A stretch of DNA of 64,000 bases from Elymus sibiricus. Taxonomy: Eukaryota > Streptophyta > Magnoliopsida > Poales > Poaceae. Both the position numbers and the translations under genes were made by a program. Positions within the stretch are counted from its first letter, which is position 1. Every line of letters begins with the position of its first letter. Below the pieces are notes generated by a model. The model ran no database searches. It saw only the letters and a list, made by a program, of their open reading frames with translations, and was not told the origin of the DNA. Shown in pieces: positions 21,901 through 32,860 of the stretch. The stretch is from the NCBI GenBank assembly GCA_039707655.1, contig CM077676.1, positions 376,158,114 through 376,222,113 on the forward strand, in the 5' to 3' direction.

Positions 21901-23046
21901 CTCAGAATTCCTCTTAGTGAACATTTAGGAGAGAACTTCATTGCCTGGCACTTTACAAAATCTTATACTTTCTCGGTTCGCTCTGCTTATTACATTGAGT
22001 GGGATCACTCCCATCGTCATAGGCTAACCAGAGAAGATGGTCAAGGCACTTCCAGGCGCAACCCAGTATGGGATATTTTATGGAAGTTAAAAGTGCCGAG
22101 CAAAGTGAAATTTTTTGGATGGAAAGCTTTACATGGTATGATTCCTGGCCTTGCAATTCTTGCGAATAGACATATCCCTACAAGTGCACAGTGCCCAGTT
22201 TGCAAGAGTGGCCCGGAAGACATTAAGCATATTATGTTCACTTGTGACCGAGCAAAGCAAGTCTGGAAAGCCTTGGGGCTGCTAGAGTATATTACTGAGG
22301 TGATTCCGGTGGACAGATCAGGTTCAGTAATCCTTGAAGAAATACTCCGACGCCCACATAATTTTACTCCGGTGATTAAGGTGGGGGTAAAGGAACTAAT
22401 TCTAGTGGGGGCCTGGTACATCTGGTGGCAAAGAAGGGAACTTGTCAAGGGGCAACACATTGCTGAACCAACTCGATCAGCCTTCTCAATCTGGGCTTTG
22501 ACATGCAATTATATGGGGACACAAAGCAACTCAGAACCTCGGCGAGTACTATGGACTAAGCCACCAAGAAACGCTTATAAACTGAATGTGGACGCTGCAT
22601 ATTCTGAGAATGGTTTTGGAGGAGCAGGTGTGGTGGTTCGTAATGACAGGGGAGAGGCGATTGCAGGCGCGTGCTGGCCTCTGCAGAACCTCCTCGACTC
22701 AGCGACAGCTGAAGCTACTGCACTTTTGAAAGGCCTGAGTCTAATTGAATCACTTGGGTGCACCCCTGTTACTATTGAATCGGATTCACTGGAACTTGTG
22801 GAAGCTTTTAAGGGAATCATTCAGGTCTGGTCCCCCTATTCAGCAATTCTCGCGGAATGCTTTCAGATAGCATACAGGATTGGCCCAATCTCCTTACAAC
22901 ACTGCTTCAGGGAAGCTAACTACGTGGCGCATTATTTAGCTAGACATGCTTTTGTTTCCAATAATTCTGTTTTTTGGGATAATGATCCTCCGGATTTCAT
23001 TATACCGGCTGTAATGAACGATGTAACTTTGTTTAATATGCAATAA
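18928..23046 (+). pseudogene. LINE ORF2: endonuclease, RT, RNase H; two nonsense codons
   Basis: One frame covers the whole polyprotein. An EEP endonuclease comes first (18928-19707; SYNCRG, SETHL, MGDLNE and the SDHRP motif). A reverse transcriptase follows (about 20260-21100; APGADG, QYRPISLC, KLDMHKAYD, LRQGDPLSP and the catalytic FADD). Next is a zf-RVT region (about 22065-22290; CPVCKSGPEDIKHIMFTC), then an RVT_3 RNase H (22582-22960; NVDAAY, AEATALL, IESDS). The frame is broken by TAG at 19705-19707 and TGA at 21463-21465. Both sit where related LINEs have Trp (EAW and AWW), so both fit TGG with a G-to-A change. Total length would be about 1372 residues. It makes the nick and the cDNA during retrotransposition. 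Confidence 0.92.
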
Positions 23047-23078
23047 AGCATGCCATGAAGGCTTTCCCTCAAAAAAAA

Positions 23079-23095
23079 AACTCTGAAAAATATAT
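23079..23095 (+). repeat. LINE target-site duplication, right copy
   Basis: Identical to 17382-17398. It begins within the poly(A) run. Confidence 0.9.
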
Positions 23096-23254
23096 TAATA
23101 AAAGCTCTAGACAAAGCCATTTGCATTTTTATAGATGGCCATGCATCCGTTTTCATACTCCTGCACCAGGCTAGCGCTCGTGCCTGGTGCTCCAGCCAGG
23201 CTAATGAATTGAACATATAAAGGTCTATGTGCTAGGCAGAACCAAGCCATCCAC

Positions 23255-23500
23255 GTCATCTATGAATAGTGCAGAGAGCGAGCGGGCAGCCTGGGCGAGC
23301 GGGCACGAGAGAAAAGAAAAGGGGAAGCGGCAGCGAGAGAAAAGAAAGAAAAGGGGAAGCGAGCGGGCAAAAGGGGTGTGTTTGGATGCTGCCCAAACTA
23401 GCCAAGCCAACCGTGGGCGTGCCAAAAAATTGGCGCACTGACCTAGCCCGCGCCCCCGCAGCCGCCTCCTCTCCTGCCGCCGCCGCCGCCTCGGCCTCGG
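23255..23500 (+). repeat. Duplicated 5' leader, copy 1
   Basis: TCTATGAATAGTGCAGAGAG leads into GAGCGGGCA repeats and A/G-rich AGAGAAAAGAAAAGG, then GACCTAGCCCGCGCCCCCGC and CCTCCTCTCCTGCCGCCG. The same order occurs at 25365-25500. This copy leads into the RIF1-like exons. Confidence 0.75.
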
Positions 23501-23699
23501 CCGCCCCGTGCTCTGCCGGCGCCCGTCGGCCTCGATCCGGCCTCGGCAGGAGGAGCTCGCCCTCGAGTAGGACTCGACAGGAGGAGGGGAGCAGCAGCCG
23601 CGCCCCGTGCTCCGCCGGTGCCCGTCGGCCTCGATCCGTCCTCGGCAGGAGGAGCTCGAGCCGAGGAGCGCGACCTCGATCCGGACTCGGCAGGAGGAG

Positions 23700-24804
23700 G
23701 GAAGCAGTAGCCGCGCCAGCCGGCGCGCCTCGTTGCAACCTTCGCCTCCTCCTCCGCGACGCCGCCGAAGATGACGAGGCCGTCGCCGCCTCCGCCCTCA
23801 AGTGCCTCGGCTTCGCGCTCTACCACCCCGTACTCGTCTCCACCATCTCAGGTAGTAGCGCCTCCTGGTAGCCCCTATCTCGTCAACTAAATGTGCGGTT
23901 TATGTCTGTGCCGAGTTAGGCTTAGGCCCAGTCAAGAAAATCTTGGTGGAATGTGGGCGACCACCATGTTGTTCTGACAATCTGTCTTCTGTCAGTCCAT
24001 TCCTTGCACGGCTGTAGGTTTACCTTCCAGTCTTCCACTGATACTATATGGTTAATAAGCCATTGTCTCAGATCCATTTTCCTATCATCTAGCAGTTTCA
24101 TCCTCACACATTGGCCTTTCAATGAGAGCTGGTAGTTTACATTTTCTTAGGAAAACGTAGAAAAATTTCATTTCATGGCAGGTACTCTGCGTACACATGC
24201 TAGAAGTTGGAGCTGATAATTTTTTGTTTTGACAGTTCATGATTTTCTACAATTAAAGAGCATGTCCCTTTTGCTATTTTAAATCACTATCCATTGCTGT
24301 CTCTTGTTTTTTGATTACCCTCTGAACCGATTAATGTGCTCAGTTGCTCAGACATGCCCTTGAATCATGAATTGTATACAGCAGGGTGCCGAGCCTTTCA
24401 TCTAAAAAAAATCATCAAATTACCTGTTGGTTTGAAGGAATTATAATATTTATTTTTCTTACCCTGCAGGACAGTTGGCTCAATCGGTATTGGCTACTTT
24501 GGTTCGGCTGATCATGACCACCAAGATGAAGGTTTGTTCTGCTCACCATTTTTTGTTTTCAGGTTCTTCTTTTGTTCAGTGTTACTGTGGAGAATGTGTG
24601 TGCTCGTTCAGTAATTGAGTTCCTATTTCTTGTCTTATTAATTTGTTATTACAGGCTATTTGTAATCTTGCAGTCTGGTGCATTTCTGTTCAACAATTGG
24701 AGGCTTCGGTGGTAGAGGATGGAGTAACTCCCTTGCTCAATGCTATTGTTTATGCCCTTGACAATCCATTTGGTTCTTTGTCTACAACATTTGAGGCTGT
24801 TCAG
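23700..24804 (+). pseudogene. RIF1: RIF1-like gene fragment, three exons
   Basis: RIF1 is a chromatin protein acting in replication timing and break repair. Three consecutive exons splice in frame. The first ends at 23851 (DEAVAASALKCLGFALYHP, then ISG across the junction). The second is 24470-24531 (QLAQSVLATLVRLIM). The third is 24655-24804 (NLAVWCISVQQLEASVV to TFEAVQ). All borders have GT and AG. From memory these correspond to the N-terminal ARM-repeat region of RIF1, where animal proteins have LGFCLYNP followed by a RALWVISKQ-like helix. Upstream of 23700 the frame is GC-rich and low-complexity, so the start is uncertain. The fragment ends after exon 3, followed by unrelated AT-rich sequence. 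It most likely was captured by a transposon and is not a functional gene. Confidence 0.6.
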
Positions 24805-25364
24805 GTTATCTCCCCACTTAAACGGCATTCTATTGCATTACATCTCTTTTGTTTGGTGAACTAAGTAATTAATCTCAGAGTATGCCTATCTTTGGTTTGT
24901 TGAACAGAGTAATTAATCTCATAGTATGTTTGTTATAGCAATAAAACAGTTCATGTGAATGATTTCTTTGCAGCATAATGTACTGCCAGTGACCAACATA
25001 GTTGGCATCTTTTTACAATTGCTGTAACTGAAGGGGTTTACCTCCAGCCCTGCAAGACATCTATGTAACCTTTTACAGACGGGCTCAAGTGTTAAGACTG
25101 CTGTATTAAGATACATTTTTTCTTGTCAAAACAGTTTAAGTTACTAATTAATATATGCCCACTCTCTCGCTAATGAAATTTGAGTGAATCTGTTTACTTT
25201 CTATCATCACTCATAATTGCAATGGCAACACTCTTCCTTGAGAAGTATGTTAATTTACTAAAATATGTCAGTAATTATTAGAGTTCATTACTCATATATT
25301 TCACGTCTTCATCAGGGAGGAAAAACAAATTGTTCATAGATGATGTCATTAGATTTTTCCATGC

Positions 25365-25500
25365 CTCTATGAATAGTGCATCGAGCGGGCAGAGAGCGAG
25401 CGGGCAGCTGCGAAGAAAAGAAAAAGGAGAAGCGAGAGTGGGCAGGGAGAGAAAAAGACCTAGCCCGCGACCCCCGCCGCCGCCTCATCTCCTGCCGCCG
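25365..25500 (+). repeat. Duplicated 5' leader, copy 2
   Basis: TCTATGAATAGTGCATCGAG, GAGCGGGCAG, GAAAAGAAAAAGGAGAAGCG and GACCTAGCCCGCGACCCCCG match copy 1 in order, with a shorter spacer. It leads into a different GC-rich tail that ends at CGCCTCGAG before a GT at 25580. No RIF1-like exons follow. Confidence 0.75.
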
Positions 25501-25939
25501 CCCGCCTCCTCTCTCCTCTCCTTTCTCGCCCTCACCGGCCACCGGCGACCTCCCAGCCCTCCTTCTCCGCCTCGAGGTTTGTAGCCTCTGCTGCTGGTGG
25601 ACTGACTATTTTATATGGACCGAGGCTGCAACTGAGGGTAGTGCTACTCTATGCTGGGCAGCAGTAACTTAGGTCCTGCACTTTTGTGAAATTGATACAC
25701 GGACTAAACATACACATTGGATTTTTCTCACAGTTTGTGCTCACACCAAATCAAGCTTTTCAAAGCATTATTCCAGTGTTGTTTCTTCCTCTCTGCTAAT
25801 TTTTAGATTGCTGTTTTTCTTGGTGACCTTCCTTGATCTGTGCTAATTTGTGCAAGAGATTTTTGGAAAACATGAATTCTTCTGCTTTACTAAAACTTGG
25901 ATCTCCATTAGGCATGAGCTGAGCTGCCTTATTTAATAT

Positions 25940-26110
25940 GTTATTCCTAGGCATCAATAAACTAGACGGTTTGCCAGTAGAAACAATTATAACTGGAAAA
26001 AATGCATGGCTGGATGTGCTTTCTCTTGACACTGAGCAATGGATAAATATTCTGCCTTATTTCCTTTTTGTATTTGAACGCGATGTAAGTGTGGAAATAA
26101 GAAAGAGACT
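25940..26110 (+). pseudogene. Exon-like fragment, helical-repeat protein
   Basis: An open stretch reads INKLDGLPVETIITGKNAW and then DVLSLDTEQWINILPYF and FERDVSVEIRKRLFRAL. The hydrophobic periodicity looks like an ARM/HEAT-type helix pair, which could be a later exon of the same RIF1-like gene. I cannot place it by memory, and no second splice border is certain. It lies between the second leader copy and the RPA-like fragment. Confidence 0.3.
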
Positions 26111-26200
26111 ATTTAGAGCTCTCTGCCTTTTTTTTTCTTTGTGGCTAATCTCTAACTACCCTATGGCCTGTAGTAATCACTCTCTTTTTACCATCAGCAG

Positions 26201-26347
26201 GATTTAATTGATGGAGTCCTGCTGCTAAAGGACGTGAACAGGAAGTCCTATCGCTGGATGTTTACTGTCCGAATTGCAAGGATCTGGGAATACATGAGTA
26301 CAGACCCTATCGAATTCTATAGCTCTATTCATTGGCACACCGGTTGA
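26201..26347 (+). pseudogene. Replication protein A-like fragment
   Basis: After a polypyrimidine tract and CAG (26198-26200), 48 codons read DLIDGVLLLKDVNRKSYRW and then MFTVRIARIWEY to a TGA at 26345-26347. This resembles the N-terminal OB-fold start of plant RPA70-like proteins, where a short WxIRVRVxRxWE motif is common. Such proteins are often encoded by or captured in plant Helitrons. The piece is too short to assign firmly. H2 begins 16 bp downstream. Confidence 0.4.
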
Positions 26348-27337
26348 TCAATTTTGAGGTAACTAGCACATATGCCCGTGCGTTGCAACGGGAGAAAAAT
26401 TGGACATTTACTCAAATTTAGTGAAAATTGTATGTGCAAACACAGTTGTTCTTCACTACGAAGAAAGCGTTAATTGTCCTGTCCATTATTTATAAGCGAG
26501 CTATCCATTGCAAAATGGAATTTGGTATATCTTTCTCAATAAGAACGTGTACTAATTGAATCTGTAGTATAAGGTTAGGTTACCTCGACCCATATTTACT
26601 GTACAATACTCAGAAAAGCGAAATGACAGACAATATTCTTCAAGTATAAACGGTGCATCCCTCAGGATGAATCACGACCTTGAGTACAAATTCAAATGCT
26701 GATTTGTACAGTCCATTATTTAAAAGCTTAAAATCAGATCATCACACCACAATAACTTTGGTGCATTATGAATTTTGAATTGTACCACAAATATTCACAA
26801 CAAGCACTTGGAAGATCTATTTTGCAGGAGCTAATTCTTCAGGTTGTAGTGTTCTGCACACACTCATCTAGAGAACCTGGTTGTGTGCAGGCAGACATTC
26901 AGAATGCACATATTGTTCTCCTGCACAAATTAATACAACTTCAGATACATCAAGATCATATTTTTTTAGAGCTGTGTATGTGAGCTCCGTGCAAAATATA
27001 TTAGACACACCCAGGCTAGGGTGCATCTATAATAACCATGAGTCTGTCATCTACATATTACATAAAGTCCACTTAGTCGAGAGAGCAGAACAAAATAAGG
27101 AGGGGGGAAAGGGCACAAAGGATTTAGCAAGTTGAGAAAAAATCTTAATTGGACCTGTGCTGGGCAATGAGCAGTAGTAGAGGAATTGCAAGTTTAGGTT
27201 CATCTTTTGGAAGCAAAGAATCGCACAATTTGTTAGTAGATTTATTATATTTAGGACCTACAAAAAAATGATTTGGTAATCTGTTTACTTGACCTTATCA
27301 TGAAACAGAGAAAAGAAGCCTTGATTCCTCGCAAAAC

Positions 27338-27637
27338 CTTATAGTTCCGTGTTGATCCAAACAGCGAAGATTGAAGCCGCAACGTTTCACTTCCTGACAT
27401 AGCATCCTGTTCATCAGTCATGTTCTCAGTGTACTGTACATTTGCAATTTGCTGAATGAGTTCCTGCATGGTACATCAATTTAAACTTCAGATACATACA
27501 ATACCAAGGCAGCAACAAAGTTTCGACATAGCCAACAAACCTCAAGAACAACAAGCTCAGTACCCAATCCTTTCTTCAGTTGATGAACTATGTATTGGAA
27601 AAAGCATTTAAGCTCCATGGAAAGATGCTTCTTGCAG
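27338..27637 (-). pseudogene. THO2: THO2-like gene fragment, two exons
   Basis: THO2 is the large scaffold of the THO complex, which couples transcription to mRNA export in the nucleus. Minus-strand exon A (27637-27541) encodes CKKHLSMELKCFFQYIVHQL and ends TELVVLE before GT. Exon B (27463-27338) follows AG and encodes ELIQQIANVQYTENMT through STRNYK before GT. They join in frame. From memory plant THO2 has near-identical QYIVNQLKRG and ELIQQMANVQYTEN segments here. The usual Leu in EQLDAM is missing (EQDAM), a one-codon deletion. Only these two exons are recognisable, inside Helitron H2 and in its orientation, so this is a captured fragment and not a working gene. Confidence 0.78.
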
Positions 27638-28436
27638 CTGTTAAAGTTTATTGGTTCAGAATAGAAGCATGAAGATAGAGATTGAAGAAAATAACAATAC
27701 TGGGAAGGAAAACACAAGCACCCCAGTGATGAGAAGGATATATATATAGAACTATTGCTTGCATTTTGAAAGCATTAGGATTGAAGACTTATCCAAAGAG
27801 CCGTAATTATCATATGTGATTAACAAATAATAACAAAAATCTGGAGTCTTGGCAAATCGGTGATATTTCGGTGTACACTTTTGTAGACGTGATGTCCAAA
27901 TGAGCAAACATATGGGGAGAGGGGAACTCAAGATTATGTACAAGCTAACGGCAGGGGGTCCTTAGTGGTAAAACGAAAAGTAAACCTCTAAATATTTAGG
28001 TTGTAAGATCAGTTACCTTATGCTGCATTAGCATATCTAATACCATTGTCATGAGTGTTCGCCATAATGTATAGCAAGTTTAGCTTACTATGCAAGAATG
28101 CAAGTACAAAAATCTTTGTGCTATTTATTCAAAAGAAATTGCATCCTGCGTAGATATTCGTTATATTTAGCTTGCTGCTAACCACCACGACAAAGAAAAA
28201 TGTCTGAAAGCAAAATTTAAATAGTAGCATATCATTGTATAAGCCATATGACAAAAGAACTTAATGTGCCTAATAAGCAAGAACATACATGATTAAATGT
28301 CACTGGATCGTCAGGTTTAACTAAAAATGGGTCAGTACACCGCACCATGTGTTGTGTAAATAATATGATCACAGACAGGAGTCAAAACTACATACAGGCG
28401 TCCCCAGAATGATGCATTCGAGGGCCCGCTGCAAGC

Positions 28437-28730
28437 TTATAATTGATAAGGATACCATGTATCATACCCATTGGCAGATCTATTGCACAGAGAGCTGATG
28501 TATCCAGGCTTAAAACTCAACATGCACTCGATGAGTTCAGCATCTAGGCTAAACATAATGGATTTGGACACAGCCAGGTTGGTGCGAAGAAATTGCACAG
28601 GCATCACACAGGGACTACCTAGATATTTCTTTTTGCAGGGGACGTAGAGAATTATATTAACTGCTAGGTATAAAGAAATAGCTACCATGCTGGTATTAAA
28701 CAAAGCGTGAACATGCAGACAAGCATGCAC
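28437..28730 (-). other. Open frame in H2, not recognised
   Basis: A 97-codon minus-strand frame includes FLRTNLAVSKSIMFSLD and ELIECMLSFKPGYISSLC. It could hold an exon of another captured gene, but I recognise no family and see no clear splice pair. Confidence 0.2.
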
Positions 28731-29239
28731 TGGCGCACAAACTCGATCACCGGGCGTTCAAGTTAATTGCTATCATGCATGCAATTTAATAGACCATATT
28801 TCACATCGTCAGTACAAATCAGAAGCATGTATATTTTTCTTGTGATCTTAGTTTGGGCAAGTTTGAATTACTTCATGCATACCAAAAATAATAGTCATTT
28901 TAGTTTATGTAAGCTTGAATACTATGCACACACTTAACTAAGTAGGACGTGGCATCTCACGGAACATACATGTCCTGCAGTAGCAATCACTAAGCTGCCC
29001 CTTTTTTTCAGCTCAATTCAATTACCACTTGCGTCAGTTGTCACGAAACATGACTGTGAAAGGACTCACATGTGCGTGATGATTATATGAATTGCAGAGC
29101 TTGTTCTGTTATCAGTCAGTTAAACAATGAAAGCAAATTAGAACAAACTCCTTTTGTGTAGAAGCAGTCAATCATGTCCAAAAAATCTGGAAACAGCTAG
29201 CAGGCTACTGAGAAATATGGCATTATTACTGCACATACC

Positions 29240-29965
29240 TGAATGCAAATTACAGTACGGGGCTTAACCTGTGAAGCTGGCCATCCGTCCTTTTGCTGCA
29301 ATTGCATAACTCCAGATCATCAGGGACGTGCAGATCTGAGTAGGGGGCGCCAAACCAACTCATCAGACGCCCGCAACCGCATGCCTCGGGAGAGCTCGAT
29401 CAGGAGGAACCAGCCCGCACCGACTTCTTCTTCTCCTGCATGCCTCGGGATCGCTGTGGGAGGCGATTGCTGGGCCGGCGGGGAAGCAGCAGCGGCTGGG
29501 CCTGGCGGGGCGGTGGCTGGCGACGCGGTCAACGGAGGCAGGCGCTCACGTCCTGACGAAGCAGAGGACGCAGCGGTGCTGGGTTCGATCTCCGGCGAGC
29601 TCGGCGGGGCTATGCGACGCAGGCGAGGTCGGGGTGGCCGGGAACGGGTAGATCGGAGGCGGGGCAACCGGATCCGGTAGTTGTGGTCGAAGAACCGGTG
29701 GCGGACGACGTTCTCCCGCGACGGCGGCGCGGATCCGAGGCCATGGCATGCTCCTGTTCATCCTGGGGACAGAGAGATCGGGGGATGAGCAAGGTGAGAG
29801 GAGACATAGGAAGAGAGGAGGGAGCAGGGCACGGCGGCACTCATCTCCGACGAGGTCCGGTAGCCGGCGGGTCGCGAGGTCAAGGCGGCGGCGCGCTCGG
29901 GAGCACGGCCTCGGGCGCCTGGCTGCGGGCGCGGCGTACAGGCGGCGCTCGGCTGGCTCGGGCCT
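29240..29965 (-). other. GC-rich 5' segment of Helitron H2
   Basis: A CpG-rich stretch with long overlapping frames on both strands. In minus orientation it would be the leader and first exon of whatever gene H2 captured. The Pro/Arg/Ala-rich translations are not conserved-looking, so I call no protein. Confidence 0.4.
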
Positions 29966-30083
29966 AGATGTTTTCTCACTTGGACTGCGGGTACAATTTC
30001 TGGAAAACAGGAGGGCCTTTTTGCAAAACGACCGTGACGGGTGTGCGGGTAGAAGCAATCGGTGCTTTATTATTAGGTAAAGA

Positions 30084-32825
30084 TAAAGCGAAGTTGTTAT
30101 CTGGAAAATACTTACCTACTTAAAGAAGGTCGAAATAGAAAAATCATTGGCATAATTTTTATGTATACAATATACTAGCTTTCATATCTACTTTGGACAC
30201 CAGATGGCACATCAACATTCTGTACCTGAAGCGATAGCTGCAGAAGAAAGGTACCAAACAAGATTAACTGTTTCTATGCTTCTCAAAATACTTTAGTATA
30301 TGCCCATAATATCACAGTATGAATTGTTGTGTGGGAAGTCTGCTTTTTCTACCATCACGGAATAATAATTCATTTTTTAATTTGATATGTTCCGCGTCCA
30401 ATTAACTATTTGTGTTGGTGTTTATGCCACTTCTGATATGACATCGTTTTCTTTGTTTCTTGAAGATGATGGTTATTCTTCTCCTGTTTGATATGGCCGT
30501 CAGAGAGTCAGATTACCCAGGTCATCCATTCGTGGCATCTTCTTGTGTTAATGGAAGATTTGGTACTTTTTTGCTTTACGAACCGAACAAATGTGTAGCC
30601 TTCGTTGAATATGCAATTTTTGAACCATTCTTATGTAGTAAAAAAATGTCAGTTCTATGCAACGTAATGTAGTTTCTTTAGCTTCTGGGTTTGCAAAGGG
30701 AAACATGCTATTTTAGGTGATTGACCGGAACAGCACAACCATCATCATAGTATGTTACCTATTCAGATCGCCAAAGTTCTGCTCCCAAAGTTTAAGTTCT
30801 GCTCCCAAAGTTTAGTTTTAGGGTACTTTACCTCAGTCATTGCTGATACTTAATACCCATCACCGAAAGCACTGGGTAGCATCTGAATCATTTTTCTTCA
30901 AGTAATTAAATTCAGTTGTTACGCAGCAATTTATTCCCAATTTTATGAATGCCTAGCTTTATAAATATCCTGTTGGTTTGTTTCCTGCTTTATTGAGTAC
31001 TCATATGCGCCATTGGTTCATATCCATGTTTGTAAGGCGTTAGTGCTCCATTAACACAGCTTTCTTCAGTTAAATGTGGTTCTAATCCAGTTTGTACAGG
31101 AATATGGTTGTTCAGTACCTATATTTCCTTTGGTTAGATGCGCTTCTAATTTTGGATTGTGCTTGTTGAGTGCCATCATTTTTGTATGGATTGGGTGCAG
31201 GTAACTGCCATTGGAGAGCGCGGATGGCGTGGTTATATTGTGGGTGTCGATGAGCAGGGGAGGGTGAGGAGGACGAAGGTGGGGGAAGGAGCAGTGAGTC
31301 TGGTGATGGGTCGGGGCCACCAGTCGAGGGGAGGGGAGGACGGCCGCTGCTCGCCACCACCCCGCCTCATTTGCTGCAGCGTCGCCCTCCTATCCGTTGC
31401 TCCTTGTCCGCCGCGACACAGCTCCGGCTACGACAGCTCGTCGGCTCCCGCTTCCTTCCTTGCATGCTAACCACCTCACCAGATTGGTGTTGAACATAAC
31501 AAGGTATAAGGCCATCCATACTCATTTTCCTTCTCTATATTTTTTCTTGTTCATATCTGTAAAAACATTGTGCTGGTCATGATTGATTTGAGTATCATGA
31601 TTTTGTAAATTAGATGCAGATGCATGCTAGAGACTTCATATTGTTTTATTATTGTCATAGTGATTAACAGAACACTGAATGGAATACATTTCTGTATTTT
31701 GCCCTGCAGGAAACTTATGGTGCTATGATAATTTGAATGTAATAAGCAATTCCCTCTCTGTGCGTGTGTGCTTGTATGTCTTTCCTGCTTTATTATCAGT
31801 ATATGGAATGGCTATATTTACTTCAATGTTTGTACCTTGCTGCATCGAAAATATTAGTTAACTACAAGACCTTATTTTTGTGGGTGAAGAATAGATGCAC
31901 ACTTGCTCTTTTGTTGTTTTCGACGGGTTGCCAGATTATCGATAGAGAGATACACATATAGGCTAAGCTATGACACATTTGTTGCTTTACACTATCTTTA
32001 AATCCAGTTTATTTGACGCGTGTTTGAAATGTATATTTAGCATAATGATAATACTGCATTTCCTTGGGGACCTTAGTTTTGGTTCTGTCCTTGCTCATAT
32101 TATAAGTAAAATATGAACACTTCATGTCTCCAACCGGTTCGTGATCAAAGGAAGATGCATGAACACTTAGTGTCTCCAACCGGTTTAGATCATAGGAAAC
32201 TATGGCACAATGCACTGCCAAATTTTCTTGTTAGAGCTTACTGAAAATATTTGTTCTCACCTACGGTAATGCCTTAAGGTTAAACTAGGAATAGTTTCAT
32301 TATTGAAAGCTTTCATCCGCATATATGGTCCTAAGGGGCGGTGTATTTATTTTGCTTCATTCATTTTTTTGGTCTATTTATTTTTTTGCAGAAAACCATC
32401 TATGGTATGCTTTGATGACCTTATTTAATACAGTACAAGAAAAATTGGAAGTAGTAGCAAACCAGCCATGAAAAGCTTGAGAGAACTATGCAAACCACAA
32501 GAAATGATGCGCTCCTGTCATTTTGCCATGATCTTGTGGCCCAGTTTCAAGACTCTATGGACTAATGTTAGCTACTTGCTTCTTTAGCTGATCTAATTAA
32601 GAACAAGTTCTCTGTGTGGTTTATCCTCTTAAAATTGTTACTATTCACTTATGGGGATGAACTGATCCCATGCCTTTGTTTTGGCCTATAAACCTACCAT
32701 GCAATGTAATATATAACGTTGTATATGAACAACATACCTAAATATATGTTTCCTTATGCTTCAAGGATGTTATGATCAGTCTCTAAATATTCTTACTTTC
32801 AAGGTTTGAATACTTGGTTTCCTTT
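30084..32825. other. Right interior of H3, no recognisable gene
   Basis: Mostly AT-rich DNA. A possible exon near 30205-30250 reads AHQHSVPEAIAAEE before a GT. A GC-rich patch at 31200-31470 has overlapping frames. I recognise no protein, RNA or transposon end until the Helitron hairpin. Confidence 0.4.
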
Positions 32826-32860
32826 CGGCCTTTGCGCCATTGGCGCAACGGGTCATCTAG
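32826..32860 (+). mobile_element. Helitron H3 3' terminus (hairpin and CTAG)
   Basis: A seven-bp-stem hairpin TTGCGCC/GGCGCAA with an ATT loop lies nine bases upstream of CTAG, and T follows. This is the standard Helitron end. Confidence 0.75.

Larger units (their letters stand above)
17399..23078 (+). mobile_element. Nearly full-length LINE (DUF4283-type L1)
   Basis: A 17-bp exact duplication AACTCTGAAAAATATAT lies at 17382-17398 and 23079-23095, and a poly(A) run ends the element at about 23071-23080. It has ORF1 (17634-18931, frameshifted) and ORF2 (18928-23046, two nonsense codons) in the order expected for plant L1 elements. The 5.68-kb length and intact 5' leader suggest a complete insertion that later decayed only lightly. 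It cannot move by itself as sequenced. Confidence 0.93.
26363..30083 (-). mobile_element. Helitron H2 carrying THO2-like exons
   Basis: On the minus strand the element starts at 30083 with TCTTTACCTAATAATAAAGC and ends at 26363 with CTAG. The last 30 bases hold the hairpin CCCGTTGCAACGCACGGG. Flanking bases are A (26362) and T (30084), exactly as a Helitron requires. The 5' part (minus, about 29960-29240) is GC-rich and promoter/exon-like; the middle contains two THO2-like exons in the same orientation. No Rep/helicase is present, so it is non-autonomous. It is 3721 bp. Confidence 0.8.
23259..32860 (+). mobile_element. Probable Helitron H3 (host of H2), carrying RIF1-like exons
   Basis: The right end is convincing: a perfect hairpin TTGCGCC-ATT-GGCGCAA (about 32831-32848), then CTAG at 32857-32860 and a host T at 32861. 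The left end is a proposal: TCTATGAATAGTGCAGAGAG at 23259, preceded by A (23258), gives the required A|TC border. GCCTGG-rich sequence flanks both borders, which supports the pair. Inside are RIF1-like exons in the same orientation, a second copy of the 5' sequence (from 25366), an RPA-like fragment and the nested Helitron H2. The 5' end needs comparison with other copies. Confidence 0.45.

Noticed and set aside
30070..30083. TTTATTATTAGGTAAAGA as a polyadenylation or MITE end
   Set aside because: The same sequence at 5671-5688 pairs with a CTAG hairpin end in inverse orientation, so it is the Helitron 5' end.
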